In this document: positions 46,014-55,759 of the stretch, in pieces
Layout of the letters: each line of letters opens with the position of its first letter
Numbering within the stretch: position 1 is the first letter of the stretch
Assembly: GCA_900315095.1 (NCBI GenBank)
Contig: OMXS01000014.1
Location: 1 to 64,000, forward strand
Source of the DNA: an uncultured Prevotellaceae bacterium
GTDB taxonomy: Bacteria; Bacteroidota; Bacteroidia; Bacteroidales; Bacteroidaceae
DNA: 64,000 bases
Direction of reading: 5' to 3'
Made by a program: the position numbers and the translations under genes
Notes under the pieces: generated by a model
The model's input: the letters and a program-made list of their open reading frames with translations, nothing else
The model's database searches: none
What the model was told of the DNA's origin: nothing

Positions 46014-48227
46014 TTATTTCAACCACCTGTCTAACCAGTTGAAGAATGTGCGCTGCCAGAGTATTCCGTTCTGTGGTTTCAGCACCCAATGGTTCTCATC
46101 GGGGAAGATAAGCAGTTCGGCTGGGATACCGCGGAGGCGTGCTGCATTAAACGCTCCCATGCCTTGGTTGTAGTTGATGCGATAATCCTTCTCTCCATGA
46201 ATGCAGAGTATAGGCGTATCCCATTTATCTACAAACTTGTGAGGTGAGTTGTCGTATGTCTTCTTTGCATTTGCTGTCTGGTCTTTGTTCCAGAATGCAT
46301 CGTCATATTCCCAGTTTGAGAACCACACCTCTTCGGTATCTGTGTACATCGACTCAAGGTTGAAAGCGCCATCGTGGGCAATGAAACACTTGAAACGCTT
46401 GTCGTGATGACCTGCCAAATAGTAAACCGAGAAACCGCCGAATGATGCGCCAACCGCGCCAAGACGGTCTTTGTCAACGTATGGCAAGTTGTTGGCGGCG
46501 TCATCGATAGCTGTAAGATAGTCATCCATGCATTGTCCTGTCCAGTCACCTGATATTTGCTCACACCATTCGCTGCCAAATCCAGGAAGTCCGTGGCGGT
46601 TAGGTGCTACAACAACATATCCCTGAGAAGCCATAATCATAAAGTTCCAACGATAACTCCAGAACTGGCTAACGGGACTTTGTGGTCCTCCTTCACAGAA
46701 TAGTAATGTAGGATACTTCTTGTTCTCGTCAAAGTTAGGAGGCAGAATTACCCAATAGAGCATTTGCTTGCCATCAGTTGTGTTTACCCAACGCTGTTGT
46801 ACTTTTGGCTTTCCGAGTTGTGAAAGGATATGCTCATTCTCCTGAGTGATTTGTTTTATGTTTGAGGAAACCATTGGAAATGCATTATCGCTTTTCTTTG
46901 CTTTCCCAGGAGTAATCACGTAGAGGTCAGCGGGAGTCGTATAGGAATGACGTTCAGCGAGAATCTGCTTGCCGTTGTTCATCATTTGCAGGCTACCAAA
47001 GTCGGCCCAGTCAGAAGAAAGCTGTTTGATTTCACCCTTCCAGTTGATGGAGTATAAGTTTTCTGTAGCGTGCCATACTCCGATGAAATATATCATTGCA
47101 TCTTTGGTGTCGCTCCAGCAGAATTCATCAACGTTAGAGTCAAATGATTCGGTCATGTATTTCTTGCTTCCTGTCTCGAAGTCATATACACAAAGTCTTT
47201 GGCGGTCACTTTCGTAACCGTTGCGAGCCATTGACAACCAAGCAATATGCTTTCCGTCGGGAGAGAACTGCGGGTTCTGGTCGTATCCCGGGTTGTTCTT
47301 CATGTTCTCAGGTGCGTTGACACTCTGATACTTCATTGTCTTTGTGGCGTCTATCTTTGGCTCAACATAACCTTCAGTCTTACAAAGATTAGTTGTTTCG
47401 CGCGTACCTATATTATATAAATATATGTCGGTGTCGGTGGAAATCATATATTCCACACCCACTTTCTTTCTGCTTGTATAGGCAATGCACTTTGAGTCAG
47501 GACTCCAGTCGATTTGCTCGATACCTCCGAAAGGCTTAACCGGGCACTCGAATGGTTCGTCCTTCATGATGTCTATGCCTTCAGAAATCTTGCCGTTTGC
47601 CACATCTGCCAAGAAAGGATGGGGTATAGTTTCCACATATTCGTCCCAATGGCGATAGTTAAGGTCGGTAACCAGTCGTCCTGTTGCTTTCGGCAGGTCC
47701 TCAGGATTCTCCTTGATGCTTTCGTGGAAAGGTATTTGTTTCACAAGCACCACATGCTTTCCGTCGGGTGAGAACTTAAAAGCATCGATGCCAGTTTCAT
47801 CATTAGTCATTTGCTGGCGGTCGGTTCCGTCGGGCAACATGCTCCATATCTGACCACCTGTGATGAATGCTATTCGCTTTCCTCCCTCTATCCAAGCAGC
47901 ATCGGTTTCACTCTTGGCAGAAGCGGTGAGCAGCTTTTGACCAGAGCCATCAGCATTCATAATGTACAAAACATGGTGACTCTTGTTTTCCTTAACGCTA
48001 TAGTACGCCACGTTGTATACTATCTGCTTTCCGTCTGGCGATGAAGCATAGCCTCCTATGCGTCCCATAGCCCACAACGCCTCTGGTGTCATGCGGTCGC
48101 TTGCCAGTTTGATGTTGCTTTTAAGAATCGGTCGTGCCATCTCTTGTTGAGCATTAATCGTTGCTGCACTTGCTATTAGCATGGCGGCAGCCAAAGTCAG
48201 AGCCTTTTTCATATTATAGATTATCAT
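46014..48227 (-). CDS. S9-family prolyl oligopeptidase/dipeptidyl peptidase, exported
   Basis: Serine peptidase, probably periplasmic. 737 residues from the ATG at 48227, which overlaps the yidC stop (ATGA); the Met at 48212 (MKKALTLAAAMLIASAATINA) gives the neater signal peptide. The N-terminal two thirds form a seven-bladed propeller of WD40-like/TolB-type repeats (FSPDGKHVVLV, WSPDSKCIAY, FSPDGKHIAWLS). The alpha/beta hydrolase domain has the catalytic triad Ser595 (GAVGASFGGFSVY), Asp681 (HGEKDYRINYNQG) and His713 (FPDENHWVL). It is likely to cleave peptides with Pro or Ala at P1. Translational coupling to yidC is possible. Confidence 0.92.
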   Translation of the reverse strand: MIIYNMKKALTLAAAMLIASAATINAQQEMARPILKSNIKLASDRMTPEALWAMGRIGGYASSPDGKQIVYNVAYYSVKENKSHHVLYIMNADGSGQKLLTASAKSETDAAWIEGGKRIAFITGGQIWSMLPDGTDRQQMTNDETGIDAFKFSPDGKHVVLVKQIPFHESIKENPEDLPKATGRLVTDLNYRHWDEYVETIPHPFLADVANGKISEGIDIMKDEPFECPVKPFGGIEQIDWSPDSKCIAYTSRKKVGVEYMISTDTDIYLYNIGTRETTNLCKTEGYVEPKIDATKTMKYQSVNAPENMKNNPGYDQNPQFSPDGKHIAWLSMARNGYESDRQRLCVYDFETGSKKYMTESFDSNVDEFCWSDTKDAMIYFIGVWHATENLYSINWKGEIKQLSSDWADFGSLQMMNNGKQILAERHSYTTPADLYVITPGKAKKSDNAFPMVSSNIKQITQENEHILSQLGKPKVQQRWVNTTDGKQMLYWVILPPNFDENKKYPTLLFCEGGPQSPVSQFWSYRWNFMIMASQGYVVVAPNRHGLPGFGSEWCEQISGDWTGQCMDDYLTAIDDAANNLPYVDKDRLGAVGASFGGFSVYYLAGHHDKRFKCFIAHDGAFNLESMYTDTEEVWFSNWEYDDAFWNKDQTANAKKTYDNSPHKFVDKWDTPILCIHGEKDYRINYNQGMGAFNAARLRGIPAELLIFPDENHWVLKPQNGILWQRTFFNWLDRWLK

Positions 48228-50119
48228 TTCTTTTGCTGTTGTTCGCGCATGCGCCTCATCTCTTCAGCCTGCTTTTGCATCTGCTCTAAGCGGGCAGCAA
48301 ATCCGCTCTGTTTCTTCGGATTGTTCTTGTTCTCCTTATAGCGAGCCTCCAAAATCGCAAGAAGTTTTTCGTCATTGGTTGTCTTGCGCAATGTCCACAT
48401 GATGGCGGCACTAAAGAAGAGCGAGATGAAATAGTAGAAGTTAAGACCTGATGAATAGTCGTTGAACATGAAGAAGAACATTACCGGCATAAGGTACATC
48501 ATCCATTGCATCATCTTCATCTGCTCAGCCTGCTGGCCAACCATCTGGTCGCGCTGCTGGCGCATTGTCATCCATGAATAGAGAACGTTGGCAATACAGA
48601 AGAGAATACATGTGAGTGACAGGTGGTCTCCAATGAGCCAGAGATTCTTTCCCCATTCAATGATAGGGTCGTATGTAGAAAGGTCGTCAATCCAGAGGAA
48701 GCTCTCGCGACGCAATTGAATTGCGTTAGGCACGAAATTGAACATCGCAATCCAGATAGGCATTTGAATAAGCATAGGCAGACATCCGCTCAGAGGCGAC
48801 ACTCCATAACGAGAGTACATCTGCATCATAGCCTGTTGCTTCATCATCTGGTCCTCCGGTTTGTCGTACTGCTTTGTTGCCTCGTCGAGTTTCGGCTTCA
48901 GTACACGCATCTTTGCTGATGACATGTAGCTCTTCTTGACCATTGGGAACGTTATAACCTTAAGAAGCAGCGTTATAAGGATAAGCACGATGCCCATTGG
49001 AAGTCCCAGTTTGGTGAGCCAGTCGAAAACATAAAGCGTGAACCATCTGTTTATGATGCGGAAGAGAGGCCATCCGAGATATACCAAACGCTCAAGATCG
49101 AGGTCCTTGCCAAATGTGCTTTGCTTCTCTACAGCCTGCAAGAGACGGAAGTCGTTAGGACCGAAATAGAACTCAAGTTCTGTTGGTGTGGCACCCTTCG
49201 GGTCGAATGTGGTCTTTACTTTAGCACCATATTGCTTAAGATAGTTTGACCCTTTCTCTTGCGGAAGTGATGTCATGAGCGAGTTGTTGGCAAAACCGTC
49301 CTTTGAAATCATCACAGCTGAGAAGAACTGATTTTTGAAAGCCACCCAGTCGAGGGCCTCTTCTATCTTCTCGTCAGCATACTCCTTAGTTTCGTTAAGA
49401 TAGTCGGTGCTGCCGCCTTTTTCTTTATAGGTGAGTGTAGAGTAGCGGTTCTCGAATGTAAAACCTCTCTCTTGTTGTTTGCAACGCTCGTCCCATTGGA
49501 TGTCAACGCTGTTCATTGTCGGTGGGAAGAGTCCTTCCATACCCTTGGCAACAATTGACATGTGTAGCATATAGTCCTTTCCGAGCAGGTATTTCATTTC
49601 GAGTGTCTTGCCGTTTGCTGCTTGTGCGGTCAGCGTTACGGTAGTGTCTGTTTGCTCGGAAGGGGTGAAATACATGTCGGCGGTATTGATGTTAATGTCC
49701 TTTCCGGCAAGCATGAACTTCAGTTGCTGGTCGTTTTTATCGAAAAGAATGAGGTCCTTGTTGTTCTCTCGGTCCTCAAAGTCTTTGATGACGGCCTTGT
49801 TTACTGTTCCGCCCTTTGTTCCCAAGGTCAGTTCCACCTTTGAGTTCTTAAGAACAATAGGAGCATCTGTGCCGCTAAGTGCATTGTGGAATAGGGCAGA
49901 AGTGTCCTTCAAGGCTTCCTTTATCTTGTCGTTTTCTTTCTCTTTTTCCGACTTTGCCTTGTCAGCCAGTTCCTTTTCTGCCTTTTCTTTGTTCACCTGT
50001 GCTATTGAGTCCTGTATCATCTGCTGCCTTATCTGCTCCTCTGACGGGCGATTCCACCAGCTGAATCCGATGAACACAAGTGCTATGAGCACAAATCCAA
50101 TGATAGTTTTCTTGTCCAT
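48224..50119 (-). CDS. yidC: membrane protein insertase YidC
   Basis: Inserts proteins into the inner membrane, alone or with SecYEG. 631 residues from the ATG at 50119 (MDKKTIIGFVLIALVFIGFSWWNRP); the longer upstream frame runs through the promoter and is not coding. An N-terminal helix, a Lys/Glu-rich linker, the large periplasmic beta-sandwich (about 90-370), then the conserved five-helix core: TLYVFDWLTKLGLPMGIVLILITLLLKVITFPMVKKSYMSS, YGVSPLSGCLPMLIQMPIWIAMFNFVPNAIQLR, and FNDYSSGLNFYYFIS. The C-terminal tail is basic and Gln-rich (MRRMREQQQKK), which may contact ribosomes. Confidence 0.97.
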   Translation of the reverse strand: MDKKTIIGFVLIALVFIGFSWWNRPSEEQIRQQMIQDSIAQVNKEKAEKELADKAKSEKEKENDKIKEALKDTSALFHNALSGTDAPIVLKNSKVELTLGTKGGTVNKAVIKDFEDRENNKDLILFDKNDQQLKFMLAGKDININTADMYFTPSEQTDTTVTLTAQAANGKTLEMKYLLGKDYMLHMSIVAKGMEGLFPPTMNSVDIQWDERCKQQERGFTFENRYSTLTYKEKGGSTDYLNETKEYADEKIEEALDWVAFKNQFFSAVMISKDGFANNSLMTSLPQEKGSNYLKQYGAKVKTTFDPKGATPTELEFYFGPNDFRLLQAVEKQSTFGKDLDLERLVYLGWPLFRIINRWFTLYVFDWLTKLGLPMGIVLILITLLLKVITFPMVKKSYMSSAKMRVLKPKLDEATKQYDKPEDQMMKQQAMMQMYSRYGVSPLSGCLPMLIQMPIWIAMFNFVPNAIQLRRESFLWIDDLSTYDPIIEWGKNLWLIGDHLSLTCILFCIANVLYSWMTMRQQRDQMVGQQAEQMKMMQWMMYLMPVMFFFMFNDYSSGLNFYYFISLFFSAAIMWTLRKTTNDEKLLAILEARYKENKNNPKKQSGFAARLEQMQKQAEEMRRMREQQQKK

Positions 50120-50196
50120 TTCTTTATTTTGTTTTTTCTTTTTCGATATTATTAGTCGTTTACATTCAACAAAGTTGAATTTTGCAATACAAAGTG

Positions 50197-50227
50197 CAAA
50201 ATTACAAATTTTCTCTAACATGACAAA
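50197..50227 (-). promoter_or_regulatory. promoter of yidC
   Basis: Minus strand TTTG (50227-50224), 19 bases, TAATTTTG (50204-50197): full consensus, 77 bases before the yidC start at 50119. It excludes the earlier in-frame start codon. Confidence 0.75.
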
Positions 50228-50400
50228 ACTTAAACATATGTTTTGGCAAAATAATTTTCCATTGCCAGGCAAAGAGATAGTTGACAGCAACATATTTTGA
50301 CATGCTTAGCATGCCATTTACTTATATTTTCCATTTTATTTTCCTATTACAAAATATTATTTGTATCTTTGCAGGGTCATAAATTAAAAACATTGTGCAA

Positions 50401-51390
50401 ATGAAAACAAGGTATTCAATATTCCGGTATTTATTATTGTTCGCATTCTTTGTCTGCGGAAGTGTTGCGAATGCACAGTTGCCTAATGAGAAGTTTGGTA
50501 AGCCATCAAGTATGGAATGGGAATTTTCAGGTTGGGGAGATGCTGTTGGCGCTGACGCCATCGTCTTGTGCAAGACGATGAATGTGACTTATCAGCTTTT
50601 AGACCAAGTATCTAACTACAATCAGTCGGACTCTGAACTTGGCTCTGATAATATTACGGATTTCAGCAAGAATCAGATTGACGACAGCAGTATCCTTGTT
50701 AAATATGAGTTCAGGTTACGCACAAAGATATTGAAGCCAGAAGGCGCCAAGCATGCAAATATTGACATCGTTTACTTTAATATCGATGATAAAAGGATTA
50801 TCAGCGCAGATGAAATCACGGACATGAAAGTTCGGGTCTTCACCAAGAACGAGAAGGGAAAGGTGGAGAAAAGAAACGTAGATGTAACCTCATTTGAGAG
50901 TGAGCGTGTTGATGAAAACTACATGGTGATTCACGTGAACGTGCCTGATGTTCAGGCTGGAAGCATCATCGAATACCAGTATAACATCACGAGCTCCCGT
51001 CCGTCTTTCCTTTACGATTGGGTATTCCAGGAGTGCATACCAACGTTACATACTAAATGTGATATAGACATCCCTGCTATGTTGCAGTTCAATATGAATG
51101 CTCCTATCAACAAACTTATAAAGTCGAACGTTGTGGTGGGACAGCTGGCATATGACGTAAACAGGTCTGACTTGAAGCGAGCCAAGACTTGCTGGACCAA
51201 CCACTATACAATTGTTGGTGACTATATTCTTCCTGAAGGCATGCAGATGGGACGCAATCAGAATGGTGCTGGCGGCGAGAAGGAAGTGACGGCAGAGAAA
51301 ATTGCCAACTTCACAAGCAAGATAACCAATCCTAACGTCACGCTTCCTGCCTATATACCTGAAGGCAGTACACACCTGAAAATCAAATAA
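50401..51390 (+). CDS. DUF3857-type exported protein
   Basis: 329 residues. A signal peptide (MKTRYSIFRYLLLFAFFVCGSVANA) precedes a beta-rich domain resembling the DUF3857 N-terminal part of Bacteroidota transglutaminase-like proteins (AIVLCKTMNVTYQL, LVKYEFRLRTKILKPEGAKHANIDIVYFN, VIHVNVPDVQAGSIIEYQYNITSSRP). There is no transglutaminase Cys-His-Asp domain, so this looks like the domain alone. It starts at the ATG at 50401 rather than the GTG at 50395. A TATCTTTG -7 box lies at 50364-50371. The next gene begins 15 bases later, so the two are probably one operon. Confidence 0.78.
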   Translation: MKTRYSIFRYLLLFAFFVCGSVANAQLPNEKFGKPSSMEWEFSGWGDAVGADAIVLCKTMNVTYQLLDQVSNYNQSDSELGSDNITDFSKNQIDDSSILVKYEFRLRTKILKPEGAKHANIDIVYFNIDDKRIISADEITDMKVRVFTKNEKGKVEKRNVDVTSFESERVDENYMVIHVNVPDVQAGSIIEYQYNITSSRPSFLYDWVFQECIPTLHTKCDIDIPAMLQFNMNAPINKLIKSNVVVGQLAYDVNRSDLKRAKTCWTNHYTIVGDYILPEGMQMGRNQNGAGGEKEVTAEKIANFTSKITNPNVTLPAYIPEGSTHLKIK

Positions 51391-51404
51391 TTGCTAGTGC
51401 TTTT

Positions 51405-52652
51405 ATGAACAAATTGTTTATCTCTTCTTTGCTTGCTTTGCTGCCTTGCGTTTCGTTTGGAGCGCCGTCTGACTCGTTAATAGTCAAGCAGTACATGGAT
51501 TCCTTATACAAGTGTAAGGAGGTAATTGACAATACCGATTATCCAGATGTTGATGCAAGATATTACCGACTCTTTGCGCCGCCAACGTTCTATCATTCTC
51601 CTGCAAGTAAGGGATTGAGTTTCAGAGGCGCGTCACTCAGCGGCGACGAGGTAGACAATGCTATCGACAAGGCTCTGCTCTCGATGTATCTTAGGCGTCC
51701 AGATTTGCTTGAAAATAGCGAGAACCATCTGACGGCTTCTGGCGGAGTAGACGGGAACCTCGTACAACCTATAAAGCAAGATGTGGTGTTGGCCGACAAG
51801 GTTGACCCCATTATAGAAGACCCTGTGACTGAACCGGTTGAAGTGTTGGTTACAAAACCTAACTTCTGGGTGTTCAAGGGCGACTATTCGTTGCAGTTCC
51901 TTCAGAACTACATTTCAAGCAACTGGTATAAGGGTGGTGAGAGTAACTACTCTATGCTTGGTATTGTGACGATGGAAGCCAATTACAACAACAAGCAGAA
52001 GGTGAAGTGGGACAACAAGCTTGAGCTGAAAATGGGCTTCATGACATCGCGAAGTGACTCTCTGCACAGGTTTAAGACATCAGAAGACCTCATCCGTCTT
52101 ACGTCAAAACTTGGTTTGCAGGCCTCAAAGAGGTGGTACTATACATTGCAGATGATTGCTGAAACGCAGTTCACGAAGGGTTACAAGAGCAACGACCCGA
52201 TGGTTTATAGCGACTTCCTCTCGCCTTTCAAGCTCAACCTCTCTCTCGGTATGGCTTATAACGTGGAGTGGTTTAAGAAGAAGCTGACGGGAAATATCAA
52301 CATTTCTCCTATCGCCTACAACTTCCGATATGTTGACCGCGTGGCGCTTGCACCATATTTTGGTTTAAAGGAAGGCCGTCATGTGCTTCACGACATCGGT
52401 TCTTCGTTGACGGCAGACCTCACTTGGCAAATAGCGGAGAACATAAAATGGAAGACTCGTCTCTATGCCTTCACGTCATACAAACGTGCCGAAATAGAGT
52501 GGGAGAACACGTTCTCGTTCATGTTCAACAAGTATATCTCGGCCAATCTCTTTGTTTATCCACGCTTCGACGATGGCGTTACGCGTGACGGCCATCATGG
52601 ATACTTCCAGCTGAAGGAATACTTCTCGCTCGGATTTAATTATTCCTTCTAG
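51405..52652 (+). CDS. DUF3078 outer membrane beta-barrel protein
   Basis: 415 residues with a signal peptide (MNKLFISSLLALLPCVSFG). The conserved DUF3078 barrel begins at about residue 150 (NFWVFKGDYSLQFLQNYISSNWYKGGESNYS) and continues with regular strands (KLELKMGFMTSR, LGLQASKRWYYTLQMIAETQF) to a C-terminal Phe (FSLGFNYSF). The linker just before it reads DPVTEPVEVLVTK, encoded around 51825-51843 by GACTGAACCGGTTGAAGT, which resembles protein segments made when REP-like palindromic elements insert into genes. Role unknown; co-transcribed with the DUF3857 gene. Confidence 0.85.
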   Translation: MNKLFISSLLALLPCVSFGAPSDSLIVKQYMDSLYKCKEVIDNTDYPDVDARYYRLFAPPTFYHSPASKGLSFRGASLSGDEVDNAIDKALLSMYLRRPDLLENSENHLTASGGVDGNLVQPIKQDVVLADKVDPIIEDPVTEPVEVLVTKPNFWVFKGDYSLQFLQNYISSNWYKGGESNYSMLGIVTMEANYNNKQKVKWDNKLELKMGFMTSRSDSLHRFKTSEDLIRLTSKLGLQASKRWYYTLQMIAETQFTKGYKSNDPMVYSDFLSPFKLNLSLGMAYNVEWFKKKLTGNINISPIAYNFRYVDRVALAPYFGLKEGRHVLHDIGSSLTADLTWQIAENIKWKTRLYAFTSYKRAEIEWENTFSFMFNKYISANLFVYPRFDDGVTRDGHHGYFQLKEYFSLGFNYSF

Positions 52653-52659
52653 TCTCACT

Positions 52660-52785
52660 TGTGTCCTTTGGCATTCTCAGAGATGCCCTTTTGCATTGTC
52701 AAAGATGTCCTTTCGCATTGCCAAAAGGCATCTCTTGGAACATGAAAGATATACCTTTGAGAATTCGGCGATATGCTTTTCGCTA
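52660..52785. repeat. phased 22-bp degenerate repeat array, locus 6
   Basis: Anchors GCATT/GGAAC at 52671, 52693, 52715 and 52737 are each 22 bases apart, with another unit at about 52759. Units read CCTTTGGCATTCTCAGAGA, CCTTTTGCATTGTCAAAGA, CCTTTCGCATTGCCAAAAGG. Same vocabulary (CCTTTG, TCAAAGAT, ATATACC) as loci 2 and 3. It begins 8 bases after the DUF3078 stop codon and ends at the DUF1573 terminator. Confidence 0.85.
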
Positions 52786-52797
52786 GTGAAAACAAAA

Positions 52798-52827
52798 ACA
52801 CCTTTCAGGCAGATGCCCGAAAGGTGT
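52798..52827 (-). terminator. terminator of the DUF1573 gene
   Basis: Stem ACACCTTTC / GAAAGGTGT extended inward by GGC/GCC (52798-52827). On the minus strand TTTTTGTTTT follows; on the plus strand the tail is weaker. Confidence 0.8.
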
Positions 52828-52853
52828 CGTTGTTTTATATCTAACGACGTTGC

Positions 52854-53237
52854 TTATTCTGTCATCTCGCCTTCTATGTAAAGACGAGTCATCTCTACAG
52901 CGCCGTTAGTTCTAACTGTAATATTCTTCTTGAAATGACCAAATGGCTTTCCTGTGCCGTTATATGTAACACTTACTTCTCCCTTCTGACCAGGAGCAAT
53001 AGGTGTCTTGGTATAGGCAGCGACGGTACAACCGCAACTTGCAACTGCCTGATTGATTACCAACGGAGCATTCCCGACATTGGTAAACGTGAACGTGCAT
53101 TTCTGAACTGGAGACTTCTCGGAGAAAGTTCCAAAGTTGTGTGTTGTCTTGTCGAACTTGATGTCTGCCTTGTTTTGAGCTGATGCATAGCCAAAAGTGC
53201 AGAGCATCATCAATGTCATAATGATAATCTTTTTCAT
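52854..53237 (-). CDS. DUF1573 exported protein
   Basis: 127 residues, signal peptide MKKIIIMTLMMLCTFGYASA, then a single immunoglobulin-like DUF1573 domain: IKFDKTTHNFGTFSEKSPVQKCTFTFTNVGNAPLVI, with the conserved cysteine pair SCGCTVAAYTKTPIAPGQKGEVSVTYN. Proteins of this type are periplasmic or surface exposed in Bacteroidota, with unknown binding partners; the fold resembles ASPM-SPD2-Hydin domains. Divergent from aspS. Confidence 0.92.
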   Translation of the reverse strand: MKKIIIMTLMMLCTFGYASAQNKADIKFDKTTHNFGTFSEKSPVQKCTFTFTNVGNAPLVINQAVASCGCTVAAYTKTPIAPGQKGEVSVTYNGTGKPFGHFKKNITVRTNGAVEMTRLYIEGEMTE

Positions 53238-53402
53238 CTTTATAAGTGTTTAATTCGTTTATACTGCTTTGTTGACAATATGACTATTTTGCAAGTCAAT
53301 GGTTTAACGTTTGCAAAAGTAATAATTTATTATGAATGATGTTTCCTCTGGCTCAATTATTATCATTATTTAATATTTAACGGGTATAAAAATGCGGAAA
53401 AT

Positions 53403-53433
53403 TTTGCTCTTTGGGCAGAAATGATTACCTTTG
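53403..53433 (+). promoter_or_regulatory. promoter of aspS
   Basis: TTTG at 53403-53406, 19 bases, TACCTTTG at 53426-53433, 26 bases before the ATG at 53459. The longest reading frame starts at a TTG (53411) between the two boxes and is therefore too long. Confidence 0.8.
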
Positions 53434-53458
53434 CATTCAAATTATTCTAAGATATAAA

Positions 53459-55219
53459 ATGTACAGAACAAACACATGTGGAGAATTGCGCCTGACCGAC
53501 GCTGGCAAGGAGGTTACTCTTGCTGGATGGGTGCAACGCGTGAGAAAGATGGGCGGAATGACATTCGTGGATGTACGCGATCGTTACGGCATCACCCAGA
53601 TAGTTTTCAATGAGTCGGTAGATGCTGACTTGTGCGCTATGGCTAATAAGCTCGGACGCGAGTATTGCATACAGATTAAAGGTGTGGTAAGCGAGCGTCA
53701 GAGCAAGAATCCTAAGATGCCGACTGGTGACATTGAGATTCTTGCAAAGCAACTCAATATTCTCAGCGAGAGCATAACGCCTCCTTTCACTATCGAGGAC
53801 AATACTGATGGCGGCGACGACATTCGCATGAAGTATCGCTATCTTGACCTTCGCCGCTCGGCGGTAAGGAAGAATCTGGAACTTCGCCATAGAATGACTA
53901 TTCTCATCCGTAACTTCCTCGACTCAAAGGAGTTCATTGAGGTGGAAACACCTATTCTTATAGGTTCTACTCCTGAAGGAGCGCGCGATTTCGTTGTGCC
54001 TTCAAGAATGAATCCCGGACAGTTCTATGCTTTGCCGCAAAGTCCGCAGACGTTGAAGCAATTGCTTATGGTGAGTGGTTTCGACCGTTATTTCCAGATT
54101 GCTAAGTGCTTCCGCGACGAGGACCTTCGTGCTGACCGTCAGCCAGAGTTTACTCAAATTGACTGCGAGATGTCATTTGTTGACCAGGACGATGTCATCG
54201 ACCTCTTTGAGGATATGGCTCGTCATCTGTTCAAGGAGGTGCGCGGCGTTGAGCTGCCTGCAAAACTTCAGCAGATGTCTTGGCATGAGGCGATGAAGCG
54301 TTTCGGTTCTGACAAGCCCGATCTTCGCTTCGGAATGGAGTTTGTTGAGCTTATGGACGTGCTTAAAGGTACGGGTTCATTCCCCGTGTTCAATGATGCT
54401 AATTACATAGGTGGCATCTGCGTTCCTGGATGTGCTAACTATACTCGCAAGCAACTCGACCAACTTACCGACTTCGTTAAGTCGCAACAGGTTGGCGCAA
54501 AAGGTCTTGTATACGTTAAGTTCAACGAAGACGGAACCGTAAAGAGCAGCATAGACAAGTTCTATACACCAGAGGTATGGCAGTCGTTGAAGGAAAAAGT
54601 GGGCGCAAATGATGGTGACCTCGTGCTTATACTGAGTGGAGACAATGCTAATAAGACACGCGTTCAACTTTGTGCACTTCGTCTTGAAATGGGTGACAGG
54701 TTAGGATTGCGCGACAAGAACAAGTTTGAGTGCCTGTGGATAATCGACTTCCCGTTGTTCGAGTGGAGTGATGAAGAACAGCGACTCATGGCAACGCACC
54801 ATCCGTTCACGATGCCTAATCCTGATGATATTCCTCTCCTTGAAGAGCATCCAGAGCGAGTGAGGGCCAAGGCGTACGACTTTGTCTGCAACGGCATTGA
54901 AGTGGGTGGCGGTTCTCTGCGTATTCACGACGGCAAACTTCAAGAAAAGATGTTCCAGATATTGGGGTTCACGCCAGAAAAGGCGATGGCTCAGTTTGGA
55001 TTCCTTATAAATGCGTTTAAATATGGAGCTCCGCCACATGCTGGTCTTGCTTTCGGCCTTGATCGCTTCGTAAGCATTATGGCCGGTTTAGACAGCATTC
55101 GCGACTGTATTGCGTTCCCAAAGAACAATAGTGGTCGTGACGTGATGCTCGATGCACCAGGATACCTCGATCCAAAACAATTGGAGGAATTGAATCTCGA
55201 ATTAAAACTCGAAGAATAA
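53459..55219 (+). CDS. aspS: aspartyl-tRNA synthetase
   Basis: Charges tRNA(Asp). 586 residues from ATG 53459 ([11 protein letters not shown]). N-terminal OB-fold anticodon-binding domain ([32 protein letters not shown]), class II catalytic core with motif 2 [23 protein letters not shown] and motif 3 [15 protein letters not shown], and the bacterial GAD insertion (about 285-410, [12 protein letters not shown] ... [13 protein letters not shown] follows). Length and motifs are normal for bacterial AspRS. Whether it also charges tRNA(Asn) cannot be told here. Confidence 0.97.
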   Translation: MYRTNTCGELRLTDAGKEVTLAGWVQRVRKMGGMTFVDVRDRYGITQIVFNESVDADLCAMANKLGREYCIQIKGVVSERQSKNPKMPTGDIEILAKQLNILSESITPPFTIEDNTDGGDDIRMKYRYLDLRRSAVRKNLELRHRMTILIRNFLDSKEFIEVETPILIGSTPEGARDFVVPSRMNPGQFYALPQSPQTLKQLLMVSGFDRYFQIAKCFRDEDLRADRQPEFTQIDCEMSFVDQDDVIDLFEDMARHLFKEVRGVELPAKLQQMSWHEAMKRFGSDKPDLRFGMEFVELMDVLKGTGSFPVFNDANYIGGICVPGCANYTRKQLDQLTDFVKSQQVGAKGLVYVKFNEDGTVKSSIDKFYTPEVWQSLKEKVGANDGDLVLILSGDNANKTRVQLCALRLEMGDRLGLRDKNKFECLWIIDFPLFEWSDEEQRLMATHHPFTMPNPDDIPLLEEHPERVRAKAYDFVCNGIEVGGGSLRIHDGKLQEKMFQILGFTPEKAMAQFGFLINAFKYGAPPHAGLAFGLDRFVSIMAGLDSIRDCIAFPKNNSGRDVMLDAPGYLDPKQLEELNLELKLEE

Positions 55220-55377
55220 CTGCACTTCCATCTTTGATGTATGTCAAGAAAATGACGTAAATTGCTGAAAATCTGCTGTTATGTGGTAATAGGATTGAAC
55301 ATTTTTACTACCTTTGCACTCAGAAAATTAAGGTTGAATAAGATTCAATCAGGATTAATAATAATTTCAAAAATAAC

Positions 55378-55677
55378 ATGGCAGAAAAGAAAGCAACAAA
55401 GGCAGCAGCTACAACAACAAAGAAGGCTGCAGCTCCAAAGAAGGAAACAGTAAAGAAAGTAGCAGCAAAGAAGGCTGAACTCGTTATCAACGCTGAGAAC
55501 GTAGGTTTCAAGGCAGGTGATGTTTATCAGGCTCTCGCATCAGAGGCAAAGGCACTTACCGTTGCAGAGATTGCGAAGGTGGCTAAGATCAGCAATGAGG
55601 AGGTTCTCCTCGGTCTTGGATGGCTGCTTAAGGAGGGTAAGGTAAAGGACGAGGCTAACAAGGTTGTTCTTGCCTAA
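55378..55677 (+). CDS. small winged-helix protein with Lys/Ala-rich tail
   Basis: 99 residues. The first 34 are a lysine/alanine/threonine tail (MAEKKATKAAATTTKKAAAP...), like histone H1-type DNA-binding tails. Residues about 40-99 form a winged-helix-like fold (NVGFKAGDVYQALASEAKALTVAEIAKVAKISNEEVLLGLGWLLKEGKVK). A chromosome-binding role is an inference. A -7 box TACCTTTG at 55309-55316 lies upstream and a terminator downstream. Confidence 0.85.
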   Translation: MAEKKATKAAATTTKKAAAPKKETVKKVAAKKAELVINAENVGFKAGDVYQALASEAKALTVAEIAKVAKISNEEVLLGLGWLLKEGKVKDEANKVVLA

Positions 55678-55710
55678 TTACAGAGAAAGAGATTTCATTT
55701 CAAATATGGG

Positions 55711-55752
55711 AAGAACTGGGTGCACAATGCATTCCGGTTCTTCTTTTGTTTT
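55711..55752 (+). terminator. terminator after the Lys/Ala-rich winged-helix gene
   Basis: Stem AAGAACTGG / CCGGTTCTT (55711-55719, 55734-55742, one G-T pair), then CTTTTGTTTTT. It excludes the earlier start codons of the next reading frame. Confidence 0.75.
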
Positions 55753-55759
55753 TAAGACG

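Noticed and set aside
50120-50293. 58-residue N-terminal extension of yidC
   Set aside because: The yidC promoter boxes (50197-50227) lie inside this stretch, and MDKKTIIGFVLIAL at 50119 is the standard YidC start.
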